Part shown: positions 7,047-16,135 of the stretch, one piece after another
How the letters are laid out: each line of letters begins with the position of its first letter
Position numbering within the stretch: the first letter of the stretch is position 1
DNA from: Gemmatimonadota bacterium
GTDB taxonomy: Bacteria; Latescibacterota; UBA2968
Direction of reading: 5' to 3'
DNA length: 54,398 nucleotides
Assembly: GCA_009838845.1 (NCBI GenBank)
Contig: VXRD01000143.1
Coordinates: 1 to 54,398, forward strand
Program-made: the position numbers and the translations under genes
The notes under the pieces: model-generated
What the model saw: only the letters and a program-made list of their open reading frames with translations
What the model was told of the DNA's origin: nothing
The model's database searches: none

Positions 7047-8693
7047 ATGATCGATTCTCAAATTTTCACCTGTATTAAAAATGCCAACTCCCATATCTAT
7101 CGCTTTCCGTGGCGGAACTTTACGCATCTCTTAAAAGATCGCGCAGAACATCAGCCAGATAAACCCGCGTTGATCTTTTGCGATTGCGATACGGATGCTC
7201 GCACGGTTATTACCTATTCTGAATTTGAACGCCTCACCGCTGCTCTTGCAGGTCTGATGCATCGCGAATACGGTATAAGATGTGGCGATTGCGTCAGTCT
7301 TGCCTTGCCCAATTGTGCAGAAATCCCCCTGCTCACCCTTGCCCTTTTTCGCCTCGGCGCAACTTCTGTTCCTCTCGATATTGCCAAAGATGTTCCCGAG
7401 CGCAAGCGCTACAAACTGCAGAATGCCGGAGCCAGGTTGCTCGTTGTTTTGCCCGAACATGCAGAAATTCAACGCCGCGCATTACCCGATATCCAGATTG
7501 CGACAACAGAGCAGTTGTTCACCGCCGATGGATATGACGCAGTGGATATCGAGCCTGAGTGGTCTGGGGATTCAGAAGGCGAACAACACACCAGTATTGT
7601 GCTGTACACTTCGGGTACAACAGGCCATCCCAAAGGTGCGCGTATTACCCGACAAAGCCTCACATCCAATGCCGAGGGCATCATTCGCTGGCTCGGATTT
7701 GATGCACGCGAACGCCTCAACCTCGTTTTACCACTTCATCATATCAATTCCACCACGTTCTCAATCACCAGCCTCATGGTGGGGGGGAGCCTTGTGCTCA
7801 ATTCGCGCTACAGCGTTTCGGCGTTCTGGCGTATCATATCGCGGGAGCGGGCGACATCTGCGAGTATTGTACCGACGATTATGGCCGACCTGCTCGCCCG
7901 CGCCGATGACTTTGAGCGCGAGGGCTATGACATATCTTCACTAAAAAAAATTATGATCGGTTCGGCACCTGTTCAACCCAATATTGCCTGCCAATTTGTC
8001 GATCGCTTTGGCGTCCGTCTCGTTCAGGGGTATGGCTCAACCGAAGTCAGTTTGCGCGTTACTGGCGTACCACCCGATTTACCCGATGACCAGTACCGCG
8101 ATGTGCTGGAACAAAATGCCATTGGTGTTGAGCTTGCCAATAATAACATAAGAATTGATGGTGGGCGAAACGAAGGCGATGTCGGTGAAATCCTCGTGCG
8201 CGGTCCCGTGGTTGCCAATGGCTATCTCAACCAGCCCAAAGATACTGCCGAGGTTTTTTGCAATGGCTGGTTCCGCAGTGGCGACATGGGATATTTCCGC
8301 GACCTGTATAACCACCGTTTCTATTTTATGCACGGTCGAAAAAAAGAAATCATCATCAAAGGCGGTGTCAATATATCACCCATCGCCGTTGAAAATGCCT
8401 TGCTCGACGCATGTCCAGAACTCGACGCTGTTTATGTGATTGGTCTTCGTCATGACCGATGGGGGGAAGACGTTTGTGTAGCCGCTATTTTTAGATCTGG
8501 GATTGATCAGTCTGAAGCAGCCCAGGATATTCTCAGACGCGGACAAAGCGGCCAAATCCCGGGTCTGAGTACCTATGAAGCTCCTTCGCGCATTATCCCA
8601 ATCACACCCGAAGACCGCCCGTTGACCTCTACGGGTAAAGTGCAGCGCAGTGCCCTGCAAGAGATTATCCAAAACCAGATTGACAACATCTGA
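7047..8693 (+). CDS. Class I adenylate-forming enzyme (acyl-CoA synthetase-like)
   Basis: The 548-aa product activates a carboxylate with ATP. The P-loop is YTSGTTGHPKGAR; LPLHHINSTT and GYGSTEVS follow, then FRSGDMGYF and GRKKEIIIKGGVNISP, and the C-terminal catalytic lysine lies in STGKVQRSAL. These match acyl-CoA synthetases/benzoate-CoA ligase-type proteins rather than NRPS modules, because no carrier domain follows. The substrate is not predictable. It starts 3 nt after aroC, so the pair is probably co-transcribed. An aromatic acid substrate is tempting but unsupported. Confidence 0.85.
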   Translation: MIDSQIFTCIKNANSHIYRFPWRNFTHLLKDRAEHQPDKPALIFCDCDTDARTVITYSEFERLTAALAGLMHREYGIRCGDCVSLALPNCAEIPLLTLALFRLGATSVPLDIAKDVPERKRYKLQNAGARLLVVLPEHAEIQRRALPDIQIATTEQLFTADGYDAVDIEPEWSGDSEGEQHTSIVLYTSGTTGHPKGARITRQSLTSNAEGIIRWLGFDARERLNLVLPLHHINSTTFSITSLMVGGSLVLNSRYSVSAFWRIISRERATSASIVPTIMADLLARADDFEREGYDISSLKKIMIGSAPVQPNIACQFVDRFGVRLVQGYGSTEVSLRVTGVPPDLPDDQYRDVLEQNAIGVELANNNIRIDGGRNEGDVGEILVRGPVVANGYLNQPKDTAEVFCNGWFRSGDMGYFRDLYNHRFYFMHGRKKEIIIKGGVNISPIAVENALLDACPELDAVYVIGLRHDRWGEDVCVAAIFRSGIDQSEAAQDILRRGQSGQIPGLSTYEAPSRIIPITPEDRPLTSTGKVQRSALQEIIQNQIDNI

Positions 8694-8707
8694 ACTATCT
8701 GCTGCGA

Positions 8708-8736
8708 TTGACACAATTTATCTGGTGTATTATATA
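8708..8736 (+). promoter_or_regulatory. Strong promoter upstream of ykvA-mutY
   Basis: TTGACA (8708-8713), 17 nt, then TATATA (8731-8736), preceded by TATTAT overlapping at 8728. It is close to consensus and lies in the only gap between the adenylating enzyme and the DUF1232 gene. Confidence 0.7.
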
Positions 8737-8779
8737 GGGGTGGTGGGGACTGGCTACTGACCACTTTCTGGTGATTGCC

Positions 8780-9100
8780 ATGATGCGTATTTTTCTCCTT
8801 CTATTTCGTCTCTTGCGCGTACGCGGTGTCTTGTCAATCATCTCTCGACTCCCAAAATACCTGCGCCTTACCTGGCGACTTTTATGGGATTCCCGCATAC
8901 CTTTATTGCCCAAAGTGTTTGTCGTTTTAACCATTTTATACGGGCTTTCTCCTTTTGATATTATCCCAGAGGCAATTCTTCCCCATATCGGATTGGGAGA
9001 TGACATTGTGTTTGTTATCCTGTCTATTCGCAATTTGATCGCGGCCAGTCCTCAGAATATCGTCCAGGAACACGCCCGCAAGATTGCAGAGAAATCGTGA
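8780..9100 (+). CDS. YkvA-family (DUF1232) small membrane protein
   Basis: The 106-aa product is rich in basic and hydrophobic residues, with one clear membrane-compatible segment (PKVFVVLTILYGLSPFDIIPE). The LSPFDIIPE motif followed by LGDD is the DUF1232 signature. ATG 8780 is preferred because GGTGA lies 5 nt upstream; GTG 8771 is an alternative. The function of the family is unknown. mutY begins 3 nt after its stop, so the two are co-transcribed. Confidence 0.8.
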   Translation: MMRIFLLLFRLLRVRGVLSIISRLPKYLRLTWRLLWDSRIPLLPKVFVVLTILYGLSPFDIIPEAILPHIGLGDDIVFVILSIRNLIAASPQNIVQEHARKIAEKS

Positions 9101-9103
9101 TTT

Positions 9104-10198
9104 ATGTCCCGAATGGATTTCAAAACTCAGATCGCTGCCGATCTTCTGACCTGGTATCGCGAGCACAAACGCGATTTGCCATGGCGGCAGACAGACGATC
9201 CCTATCGCATCTTGCTGTCTGAGTTTATGCTCCAGCAAACGCAGGTCGATACTGTTATTCCCTATTACCATCGCTTTCTCGACCGATTTCCCACGGTTTT
9301 CGACCTCGCCAATGCCTCACAGGATGATGTCCTCAAAGCCTGGGAGGGGTTGGGCTATTACGCTCGTGCCCGCAATTTGCACAAAGCCGCGCATTCTATT
9401 GCTATGGACTTTGGTGGCACCGTACCCAATACTTACGATGAACTCAAATCCCTGCCAGGATTTGGGCCTTATACCACAGCCGCAGTTTTGAGCATTGCTT
9501 ATGATCGCGACCATGCCGTGCTCGATGGCAATGTTATTCGCGTTGTCACGCGCCTCTTTGATATCGGCGACGATGTCACGCAAACCCGCGTCAAAAATCA
9601 GCTGTGGGATCTCGCCCAGGCTCTGTTGCCAAAAGGTGAAGCTGGCACCTACAATCAGGCGATTATGGAACTCGGCGCAATGGTCTGCACCGCCAAAAAT
9701 CCGGCGTGCGATCAGTGTCCTGTGCAAAAATACTGTGCAGCGTACAGAGTGGGCAATCCGCAGCGTCTGCCCGTCAAAGGAAAAAGGAAGCCGCGTCCTC
9801 ATCACACGCTGTGCGCGGGCATTGTGTGGCACAATGACAAAGTGCTCATTACCCAACGCCCGCAAAATGGCTTGCTCGGCGGGCTTTGGGAATTTCCCGC
9901 AGGAACGCAACGGGAAGGGGAATCTCTGCAAGATACCTGTATGCGAGGGATAAGAGAAACCGCGGGTATTGATGTCGAAATCAACGATCGGTACCGCACG
10001 GTCAAACACGCTTTTACACACTTCAGTATGACCCTGCACACTTTCCAGTGTCATTATGTCAAAGGGAGAGCGCGTCCAATCGGTTGCGACAATCTCGCAT
10101 GGGTTGTACGTGCCGATTTTAATGCTTATGCTTTTTCCCGCACCAGTCGCAAACTCATCGAATATCTACAACAAGATGTCCAAACCGGTCTTTTTTGA
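9104..10198 (+). CDS. mutY: A/G-specific adenine glycosylase
   Basis: MutY removes adenine mispaired with 8-oxoguanine. The 364-aa product has the catalytic Glu in SEFMLQQTQVDTVIPYY (E40), the helix-hairpin-helix LPGFGPYTTAAVLS with the catalytic Asp in VLDGNVIRV, and a 4Fe-4S cluster motif C-x6-C-x2-C-x5-C (CTAKNPACDQCPVQKYC). The C-terminal third is the NUDIX-like 8-oxoG recognition domain (GGLWEFPAG). The start is 3 nt after ykvA. Confidence 0.95.
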   Translation: MSRMDFKTQIAADLLTWYREHKRDLPWRQTDDPYRILLSEFMLQQTQVDTVIPYYHRFLDRFPTVFDLANASQDDVLKAWEGLGYYARARNLHKAAHSIAMDFGGTVPNTYDELKSLPGFGPYTTAAVLSIAYDRDHAVLDGNVIRVVTRLFDIGDDVTQTRVKNQLWDLAQALLPKGEAGTYNQAIMELGAMVCTAKNPACDQCPVQKYCAAYRVGNPQRLPVKGKRKPRPHHTLCAGIVWHNDKVLITQRPQNGLLGGLWEFPAGTQREGESLQDTCMRGIRETAGIDVEINDRYRTVKHAFTHFSMTLHTFQCHYVKGRARPIGCDNLAWVVRADFNAYAFSRTSRKLIEYLQQDVQTGLF

Positions 10199-10225
10199 TT
10201 TGAACATAATTTCAGGGAGGGGTTC

Positions 10226-11044
10226 ATGAAACTCGAAAACAAAATTGCGCTCATCACGGGCGCGGGATCGGGCATTGGCAAAGCCATTGCGCTCGAAATG
10301 GGTAGTGCAGGCGCGCATATTGCCGTTAACGATCTCACTGCCGAAACAGCCGAGACCACCGCACACCAGATCGAAGATCTCGGGCGCGAGGCCCTCGTCA
10401 TTCCCGCTGATGTGGCTGACTCGGGTCAGGTCGAGGATATGGTTCAACAGACGCTTAATCGCTTTGGACGCATCGATATTCTGGTCAATAATGCCGGTGT
10501 GTATATTCCTCAAGATGGTGGCGTCACAGCCATTACAGATGAGGCGTGGCAGCGCATTCTCGATGTGAATCTCAATGGGCCTTTTTATTGCAGTCGCGCG
10601 GTTGTCAAAGACATGATAGCGCGCAAGCAAGGTGGCAAAATTATTAATATCTCGTCTGTACAGGCCGAAGTTGCGCATTTCGACGCTTCTGCCTATCAGC
10701 CTTCTAAAGCCGCAGTGGTTATGCTCACGCGAACCCTTGCGGTGGAACTCGCTCCTTACAAAATTAATGTCAATGCCATTGGTCCGGGTGCTATTGCATC
10801 CGAAGGTATGGGCGCATCACTTGGTCCTGAAGTTATCGATGCCTACCGCAAACGCATCCCCTGGGGTGCTCGCGGATACACCCGAGATATTGGAACTGTC
10901 GCCGCCTTTCTGGCTTCGGAAGATGCACGCTATATCACGGGCCAAAACATCTATGTCGATGGCGGTTATTTGTCTGATAGCACGCCGACGGAGCTAAAAT
11001 CGCAAGATCATCCCGTTCCACCAGATGACCCGGATCCAAAATAA
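10226..11044 (+). CDS. Short-chain dehydrogenase/reductase
   Basis: The 272-aa NAD(P)-dependent oxidoreductase has the Rossmann glycine motif TGAGSGIGKA near residue 11, VNNAGVY, and the catalytic Ser (NISS) with Tyr-x3-Lys (YQPSK). It ends with the family GQNIYVDGGY segment plus a charged tail of about 20 residues (DDPDPK) that overlaps the next start region. The substrate is unknown. AGGGAGGGG precedes ATG 10226. A second SDR follows immediately, so a two-step pathway is possible. Confidence 0.88.
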   Translation: MKLENKIALITGAGSGIGKAIALEMGSAGAHIAVNDLTAETAETTAHQIEDLGREALVIPADVADSGQVEDMVQQTLNRFGRIDILVNNAGVYIPQDGGVTAITDEAWQRILDVNLNGPFYCSRAVVKDMIARKQGGKIINISSVQAEVAHFDASAYQPSKAAVVMLTRTLAVELAPYKINVNAIGPGAIASEGMGASLGPEVIDAYRKRIPWGARGYTRDIGTVAAFLASEDARYITGQNIYVDGGYLSDSTPTELKSQDHPVPPDDPDPK

Positions 11045-11045
11045 T

Positions 11046-11792
11046 ATGATTCCCAAAAATCTCACCAATAGAACGGCCATTATCTCCGGTGCCGCGCAGG
11101 GTATTGGAAAAGCGATTGCCATACGCCTTGCTGAGGCCGGTGCAAGTGTGGCGATTGCCGATCTCAATCTGGAGAAAGCACGCGAAGCGGCTCGAGAAAT
11201 CGGGGCAGATGCATTGGCTCTGTCGCTCGATGTTGCAAATGCCGAGCGTGTGCAGAATACCGTTGATGAATGTCTCAATACCTGGGGGCGTATTGATATT
11301 CTCGTCAACAACGCGGGCATTGTGGGGCGCGATGTGCCCGTCAAAGATCTCACGGAAGGGGATTGGGACCAGGTTCTCGATATCAATCTCAAGGGGACTT
11401 TTCTGTGTTCGCGCGCTGTAATCGCGCCTATGCTCAATCAAAAAAAAGGTGCTATAGTCTCGGTCGCCTCCATAGCAGGCAAAGAAGGCAATCCCAGCAT
11501 GGCACCCTATTCGGTCTCTAAAGCGGGTATTATATGTTTTACCAAGGTCCTGGCAAAAGAGCATCTCGAGGACAATATTCGCGTCAACTGCATCTCGCCA
11601 GCTCTGATCGAAACCCCACTGTTGGCAGATGTGGAGCCAGAGCAACTGGATTACATGACGTCCAAAATTCCCCTCGGTCGCCTCGGTCAACCGGAAGAAG
11701 TCGCCGCTGTTGTCCACTTTCTCGCATCCGACGATGCCTCTTTTGTGACCGGGCAGTGTTATGATGTCAGCGGTGGTAGGGCGACGTATTGA
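11046..11792 (+). CDS. Short-chain dehydrogenase/reductase (FabG-like)
   Basis: The 248-aa SDR has SGAAQGIGKAIA at the N-terminus, VNNAGIVG, the catalytic Ser in SVASIAG and YSVSKAG, and closes with VTGQCYDVSGG. I chose ATG 11046, one nt after the upstream stop, because homologous N-termini begin here. An in-frame ATG at 11025 inside the previous gene would add seven residues. Neither has a clear SD, so translational coupling is likely. The substrate is unknown. Confidence 0.86.
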   Translation: MIPKNLTNRTAIISGAAQGIGKAIAIRLAEAGASVAIADLNLEKAREAAREIGADALALSLDVANAERVQNTVDECLNTWGRIDILVNNAGIVGRDVPVKDLTEGDWDQVLDINLKGTFLCSRAVIAPMLNQKKGAIVSVASIAGKEGNPSMAPYSVSKAGIICFTKVLAKEHLEDNIRVNCISPALIETPLLADVEPEQLDYMTSKIPLGRLGQPEEVAAVVHFLASDDASFVTGQCYDVSGGRATY

Positions 11793-11798
11793 TAGGAT

Positions 11799-11963
11799 TC
11801 ACCCGAGTGGTCGCGCACTGAATACTTCTCTCAAATAGAGAACGACCCACCCGAGAGCCGTCACTGCTATTGCTACGGCCACAGCGATCAGACACAGCAG
11901 CCATCCCGGAGTTCGGGTATCTGGATCGTGATAGGGATTTCGTCGGGGATCGTCCCAGCGCAT
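11799..11963 (-). CDS. Small single-pass membrane protein, 54 aa
   Basis: ATG 11963 opens 54 codons: a polar N-terminus rich in D, R and P (MRWDDPRRNPYHDPDTR), one long hydrophobic helix (PGWLLCLIAVAVAIAV and onward) and a short positive tail. AGGA lies 7 nt upstream. It is tail-to-tail with the SDR and upstream of nothing on its own strand. No family is recognised; it resembles many short single-helix proteins. The hydropathy pattern and the SD support it as real. Confidence 0.5.
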   Translation of the reverse strand: MRWDDPRRNPYHDPDTRTPGWLLCLIAVAVAIAVTALGWVVLYLREVFSARPLG

Positions 11964-11990
11964 GGTGGTGTCCTGAGTTGTATCAGCAAT

Positions 11991-12431
11991 TTATCGATTT
12001 AGATCCTCTGAAAATTCAGTGCCTTCTGGCACATCTGTATCGCTCTCAAAGCAGATACTAAATCCATCCGGGTCGTTCAATGAAACAACCCACATTCCGT
12101 TTCCGACAAAGGGATTCGATACCTCGATACCGCGATTCTTGATTCTGCGATAGACCGTCAGGGCATCTTCGCACATGAATACAATTGAGACGCCTTCGCC
12201 CATTTTACCTTCGGGCACCCACGAATTGCGTCCCTCCTTTCGGAATTCCTGCAACATCAGCGCAGCGTTCCCGCATTGGAGCCAGCACCAGCGAAGCCTT
12301 CCATCTGGTTCCCATTTATGGATCATTTCAAATCCGAGACCCTCGACATAGAAGCGAACAGATGCTTTGATGTTTGATACCGAAAAAAACGGGACTGCCT
12401 GTTTGACATTTGGTTTTGCCTCAGCGGTCAT
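11991..12431 (-). CDS. VOC-family (glyoxalase/bleomycin-resistance fold) protein
   Basis: The 146-aa product is one glyoxalase-type domain: AVPFFSVSNIKASVRFYVEGLGFEM at the N-terminal strand-helix, GNAALMLQE in the middle, and SLNDPDGFSICFES, where the C-terminal Glu is a usual metal ligand. Such domains act as dioxygenases, isomerases, transferases or drug-binding proteins; which one cannot be told. AAGGAG precedes the ATG. The next gene upstream on the strand is the small membrane protein at 12462. Confidence 0.8.
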   Translation of the reverse strand: MTAEAKPNVKQAVPFFSVSNIKASVRFYVEGLGFEMIHKWEPDGRLRWCWLQCGNAALMLQEFRKEGRNSWVPEGKMGEGVSIVFMCEDALTVYRRIKNRGIEVSNPFVGNGMWVVSLNDPDGFSICFESDTDVPEGTEFSEDLNR

Positions 12432-12461
12432 TATTTGCTCCTTATGTTTTCCAGAGTGTAG

Positions 12462-12620
12462 TTATTGGAAGATATAAAATTCTGCAATGACGGGATCAAT
12501 GCCGCGCACATAGAGCAACGAGATTATTGCGAGAATAATGAAGATAGCGACACAGAGGAGAACAAATCCATGTTTCTGATACCACCATTTGGGGCGGCGA
12601 GGGATGTTGGGATCGTTCAT
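12462..12620 (-). CDS. Small single-pass membrane protein, 52 aa
   Basis: ATG 12620 overlaps the rdgB stop as ATGA, so it is probably translated by coupling. The 52-aa product has a basic, Trp-rich N-terminus (IPRRPKWWYQKHG) and one helix (FVLLCVAIFIILAIISLLY) followed by a short periplasmic-type tail. No family is recognised. Position and overlap make it a stable rdgB companion here, but a functional link to nucleotide-pool cleaning is not shown. Confidence 0.5.
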   Translation of the reverse strand: MNDPNIPRRPKWWYQKHGFVLLCVAIFIILAIISLLYVRGIDPVIAEFYIFQ

Positions 12621-13222
12621 GGTATGGACGCGCTGAAAAGGTCGAGAATGCAGGACAAGATGGCACGCAGAGCCTGGCCCCGGTGGCTGATGCGATTTTT
12701 TTTGCCAGAAGATAGCTCGGCGGAAGTGCAATTGTGGGTGGGAATGAAAAAGAGCGGATCGTACCCAAAGCCATTCTCGCCCCGGGGTGTTGTGAGGATG
12801 CGGCCCTTCCATGTAGCTTCGGTGGTCTGCACCCGGCCATCGGGTGTGGCAAGAGCCATCGCGCAGCAAAAGTGCGCGGTGCGCTGTTTCGCGGGAATGC
12901 CGCGCAGGTTTTCGACGAGTTTGGCATTATTCGTCTCATCTGTGGCATCCTCCCCGGCGTAGCGCGCGGAATACACGCCGGGTGCGCCATTTAAGGCATC
13001 AACCACAAGGCCAGAGTCATCGGCCAAAGCAGGCAAGCCCGTGTATTTTGCAATTTCACGGGCTTTTTTTATGGCATTGGCTTCAAAGGTTTCGCCGTCT
13101 TCGATTACTTCGGGCGCGTTGGGAAACGCATCGAGCGATACGACCTGAATCTCAGAGCCGAGCATGTCCTGGATTTCCCTGCGCTTGCCCTGATTGCGGG
13201 TGGCGAGTATGAGGATAGGCAT
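12617..13222 (-). CDS. rdgB: dITP/XTP pyrophosphatase (non-canonical purine NTP)
   Basis: This enzyme hydrolyses dITP, ITP and XTP to monophosphates, keeping deaminated purines out of nucleic acid. The 201-aa product shows the Ham1/RdgB motifs: ATRNQGKRREI at the N-terminus, ALADDSGLVVDAL with metal-binding acids, GFGYDPLFF and SHRGQAL near the end. Its length fits the family. It lies 11 nt downstream of rph on the minus strand, a common pairing. Confidence 0.95.
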   Translation of the reverse strand: MPILILATRNQGKRREIQDMLGSEIQVVSLDAFPNAPEVIEDGETFEANAIKKAREIAKYTGLPALADDSGLVVDALNGAPGVYSARYAGEDATDETNNAKLVENLRGIPAKQRTAHFCCAMALATPDGRVQTTEATWKGRILTTPRGENGFGYDPLFFIPTHNCTSAELSSGKKNRISHRGQALRAILSCILDLFSASIP

Positions 13223-13233
13223 GGGTGTGGCTA

Positions 13234-13950
13234 CTATTGCGCTAAAACATCACGCTGGAGTTGCGTGATTTCGGAGATGCCCTTTTGGCCCAGGGCGATG
13301 AGGTGTTGCATCTGGTCGAATGTGAAGGGATTTCCTTCGGCTGTGCCCTGTACTTCGACAAAGTTGCCCTGACCGGTCAGGACGATATTCATATCCACTT
13401 CGGCTGTTGCATCTTCGGCATAACACAAATCGAGCATGGGCGTGTTGCCAATGATGCCCACGCTGACGGCTGCGACGGAATCGCCAAGAGGGTTTTTTGT
13501 AATACTGGCCTCATTTTTGAGCTTGTCAATCGCATCGACGACTGCAACATAAGCTCCCGAAATTGAGGCTGTGCGGGTGCCGCCATCGGCTTGTAACACA
13601 TCGCAGTCGATCCAGAGGGTGCGCGAACCGAGTTTTTTGAGATCGATCACGGCGCGCAGTGCGCGTCCAATTAAGCGTTGAATTTCCTGGGTTCGGCCCT
13701 TAGTACCGCGCGTTTCGCGCTCGCTGCGCGTATGGGTTGAACGGGGCAACATGGCGTATTCCGCCGTGATCCAGCCCGTGTTTTTACCCACGAGAAAATG
13801 GGGTACGCGGTTCTCAACACTGGCTGTGCATATAACGTGTGTGTCACCCATTTTGATCAGTGCCGATCCCTCGGCGTGTTTCATAAATCCGCGCTCAATA
13901 CTCACGGGACGCAATTGGTCTGGGCGGCGTCCATCTATGCGCTGGCTCAT
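13234..13950 (-). CDS. rph: Ribonuclease PH
   Basis: This phosphorolytic 3'-5' exoribonuclease trims tRNA 3' ends. The 238-aa product has [19 protein letters not shown] at the N-terminus, the [23 protein letters not shown] phosphate/RNA-binding block (R residues) and [15 protein letters not shown] chose ATG 13950 because AAAGGAGC lies upstream and family proteins begin here; an in-frame start 75 nt earlier would add a stretch that matches nothing. Confidence 0.95.
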   Translation of the reverse strand: MSQRIDGRRPDQLRPVSIERGFMKHAEGSALIKMGDTHVICTASVENRVPHFLVGKNTGWITAEYAMLPRSTHTRSERETRGTKGRTQEIQRLIGRALRAVIDLKKLGSRTLWIDCDVLQADGGTRTASISGAYVAVVDAIDKLKNEASITKNPLGDSVAAVSVGIIGNTPMLDLCYAEDATAEVDMNIVLTGQGNFVEVQGTAEGNPFTFDQMQHLIALGQKGISEITQLQRDVLAQ

Positions 13951-13963
13951 AAATGCTCCTTTG

Positions 13964-14707
13964 TTACTGCGAACCGATCCATCTTTCTTCGGGATTGCCC
14001 AATTCTCGGAAGTCGTATCCGTCAACGTGAATGATATGACACATTTCGAGAAAGCGAGAATAGATGCGCCCCTGAGCGAGTTCTTTTAATTCATCGGCTT
14101 TCTGATTTGTGGTCACAAATGTCAGGCGTCGATTGGCATAGCGGGCGTCAATGAGGTTGTAGAGGATTTCCATTTCCCATTCGGTATTGCGCTGCACGCC
14201 AAAGTCGTCAATGACGAGATAGGGCACATTGCTCAATACTTCAATCATGGGCATGGCCTGCCCATGCGTGTCACTGCTTTCGTCAAATGTATGTCTGAGT
14301 TCTTGAAAGCTCTTTGATAGTGAGATGAATTTGCCGGGTTTTACAAATCGAAAAATGAGTTCGTTGAGCAAGATATATGCAAAGTAAGTTTTTCCACGGC
14401 CTGGCTCGCCCCACAAATAGAAGCCTTTGATCGATTCTTTGTTGCCGTAAAGATTATCGACCAGGGTGCTGAAATAGGACTTGAGGAGTATGGCTTCTCG
14501 GTTGGGCTGACCATTGTCGTACTGCTCTTTAAAATCCTGTAAGAACTTAAAGCGAAAGGGCGCGGGAATGCCCGATTTCCGGATGTATCTGTCAACATGG
14601 AGTCTCTCCATCCGAAAGGAATAACACGGGCACCAGGTGGGCTCGCCGCTCTTTGCATCAAGGACCATAAAAGGCGACTTGCCGCCGCATTGACAGTGTT
14701 CGAGCAC
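13964..14707 (-). CDS. DnaC/IstB-like AAA+ ATPase with N-terminal zinc-binding cysteines
   Basis: The 247-aa ATPase (from GTG 14707) carries Walker [10 protein letters not shown] and Walker B YLVIDDFG, with the sensor segment VTTNQ, as in helicase loaders (DnaC/DnaI) and IstB. Near the N-terminus CQCGG and CPCY form a four-Cys zinc-ribbon-like site. GTG 14707 has no SD. The frame stays open upstream to the smpB stop, with coding-like sequence, and the only good SD (GGAGGT, 14829-14824) would serve an ATC codon at 14818. The true N-terminus may therefore be about 37 residues longer. No transposase is nearby, so a host helicase loader is the better guess. Confidence 0.8.
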   Translation of the reverse strand: MLEHCQCGGKSPFMVLDAKSGEPTWCPCYSFRMERLHVDRYIRKSGIPAPFRFKFLQDFKEQYDNGQPNREAILLKSYFSTLVDNLYGNKESIKGFYLWGEPGRGKTYFAYILLNELIFRFVKPGKFISLSKSFQELRHTFDESSDTHGQAMPMIEVLSNVPYLVIDDFGVQRNTEWEMEILYNLIDARYANRRLTFVTTNQKADELKELAQGRIYSRFLEMCHIIHVDGYDFRELGNPEERWIGSQ

Positions 14708-14821
14708 TTTTTGAGAAAGTTTGATTTCGCCGTGAAGCCCCGCTTTGACATGTGGGTCGTAGTAGTAACCCAGGTCATCGGGGGGGAGGTCAATGCCTGT
14801 TGTTTGTGGAGATGTGATGAT

Positions 14822-15292
14822 TTACCTCCCGTTGCGAATGCGTGTCTTCAACGCCTGTTCGACTTCGCGCTGGGCATCTCGGCGAGCAATATCGCGCCTC
14901 TTGTCAAATTGTTTTTTGCCGCGTGCCACGCCGAGCTCAACTTTGGCTTTGCCGCGTTTGAAATAGAGTTTGAGGGGAATTAATGTATGGCCTCTTTCGT
15001 TGATATATCCTCTCAGGCGATTGATTTCATGGCGGTGGAGCAGCAATTTGCGTTTGCGCTCGGTGTCGTGGTTAAACTGGTTGCCCTGTGCATATTCGCT
15101 GATATGCGTGTTGTGCAAATAAGCTTCCCCGTCCTCAATACGCGCGTAGCCATCTTTCAAATTGGCTCGTCCTTCGCGCAGGGCTTTGACTTCTGTGCCC
15201 CGCAATTGCAGGCCAGCTTCATAAGTGCTGAGGATGTGGTAGTCGCGCCGTGCTTTTCGGTTTTGCGCGATAATTTTGATACTTTCTGACAT
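14822..15292 (-). CDS. smpB: SsrA-binding protein SmpB
   Basis: SmpB brings tmRNA to stalled ribosomes for trans-translation. The 156-aa product has [30 protein letters not shown], and [20 protein letters not shown], all diagnostic, and the basic C-terminal tail ([19 protein letters not shown]). ATG 15292 has GGAGGT upstream; GTG 15298 overlaps that SD and is less likely. The tmRNA gene itself is not in this window. Confidence 0.95.
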   Translation of the reverse strand: MSESIKIIAQNRKARRDYHILSTYEAGLQLRGTEVKALREGRANLKDGYARIEDGEAYLHNTHISEYAQGNQFNHDTERKRKLLLHRHEINRLRGYINERGHTLIPLKLYFKRGKAKVELGVARGKKQFDKRRDIARRDAQREVEQALKTRIRNGR

Positions 15293-15304
15293 TGGCACCT
15301 CCGC

Positions 15305-16135
15305 TCATATATCGGGTTGCAGGATGTGCATGAGATGTTCGAGTTTTTCTGCGCGGTTTGGGTCGTCCAGATTTAGATATGTATATCTGAGGTTGTTCAT
15401 CATGCGAAAGAGTGTGAAGCAGTTGCTGGCTTTAGAAAAGAGATCGTCCGAGATTTTTTCACCAATGAGATCGGCACATTCATTTGCCGTGAGAATCTGA
15501 CCGCGGTTGTGTGGGTCAATATAAATATGTTGATCTTTGTGGATGTATTTGACGATGTAATGCTTGGGTAAAGCGACGCCTGAGATAGGTAATTCAAGGC
15601 GTTGTGCAAGAATGAGATAGATGGCTGAGAGAGTGATAGGCCAGCCGCGCTTGCGATCGATTACGCGATTGAAATACGTGTCGTCGGGATCATAGTGTGT
15701 AGATGCGTGAAACCCTTGCTCGTCAAAGAGATAATGATTGAGCGTGCGAATGATGCGAATGGGATGATCGTCGGGGGCAATCCTGGGCGCGAGTTCAAAG
15801 GCCATGTATCCCAGCCGCGTTTTGTAAGCACTTTCATCGAGGTCGGGATATCCAAATCGCGCCAGCGCAAAGACGCCTTCTTCAAGGGTAATATCGCCGT
15901 GTTGGTCGCGTGTGAGATTGCGAAACCGCATGTCCAGAGACGGTTCTCTAAATTGCCTGAGTACGCGGCTGACTTCTCTGTGCGCGCGTGAGTCTTCGGC
16001 GCAGGCACTGTGGATTTCACGTGTGGCTTTTTCACCCAGATCATACAGTTTTTGGCGCAGGCGATCCGCAATGTCGGGGGAGCAGTCCGATAGAAGCGAT
16101 ACAATGGCGCGGATTTGTTCGGAGTGGAGTTTCAT
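15305..16135 (-). CDS. SirB1-like transglutaminase-fold/TPR protein
   Basis: The 276-aa product matches the SirB1/YchA family: a transglutaminase-like domain with [32 protein letters not shown] and IDPHNRG in the middle, and a TPR-like C-terminal helical end ([18 protein letters not shown]). The catalytic Cys of true transglutaminases is not evident, so enzymatic activity is doubtful. Its ATG overlaps the mnmG stop by 4 nt (ATGA), so the two are translationally coupled. Confidence 0.82.
   Translation of the reverse strand: MKLHSEQIRAIVSLLSDCSPDIADRLRQKLYDLGEKATREIHSACAEDSRAHREVSRVLRQFREPSLDMRFRNLTRDQHGDITLEEGVFALARFGYPDLDESAYKTRLGYMAFELAPRIAPDDHPIRIIRTLNHYLFDEQGFHASTHYDPDDTYFNRVIDRKRGWPITLSAIYLILAQRLELPISGVALPKHYIVKYIHKDQHIYIDPHNRGQILTANECADLIGEKISDDLFSKASNCFTLFRMMNNLRYTYLNLDDPNRAEKLEHLMHILQPDI

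Noticed and set aside
12462-12869. Longer version of the 52-aa membrane protein (135 aa)
   Set aside because: Its first 83 codons lie inside rdgB out of frame and have no family signal; only the part after ATG 12620 has a membrane helix and a coupled start.
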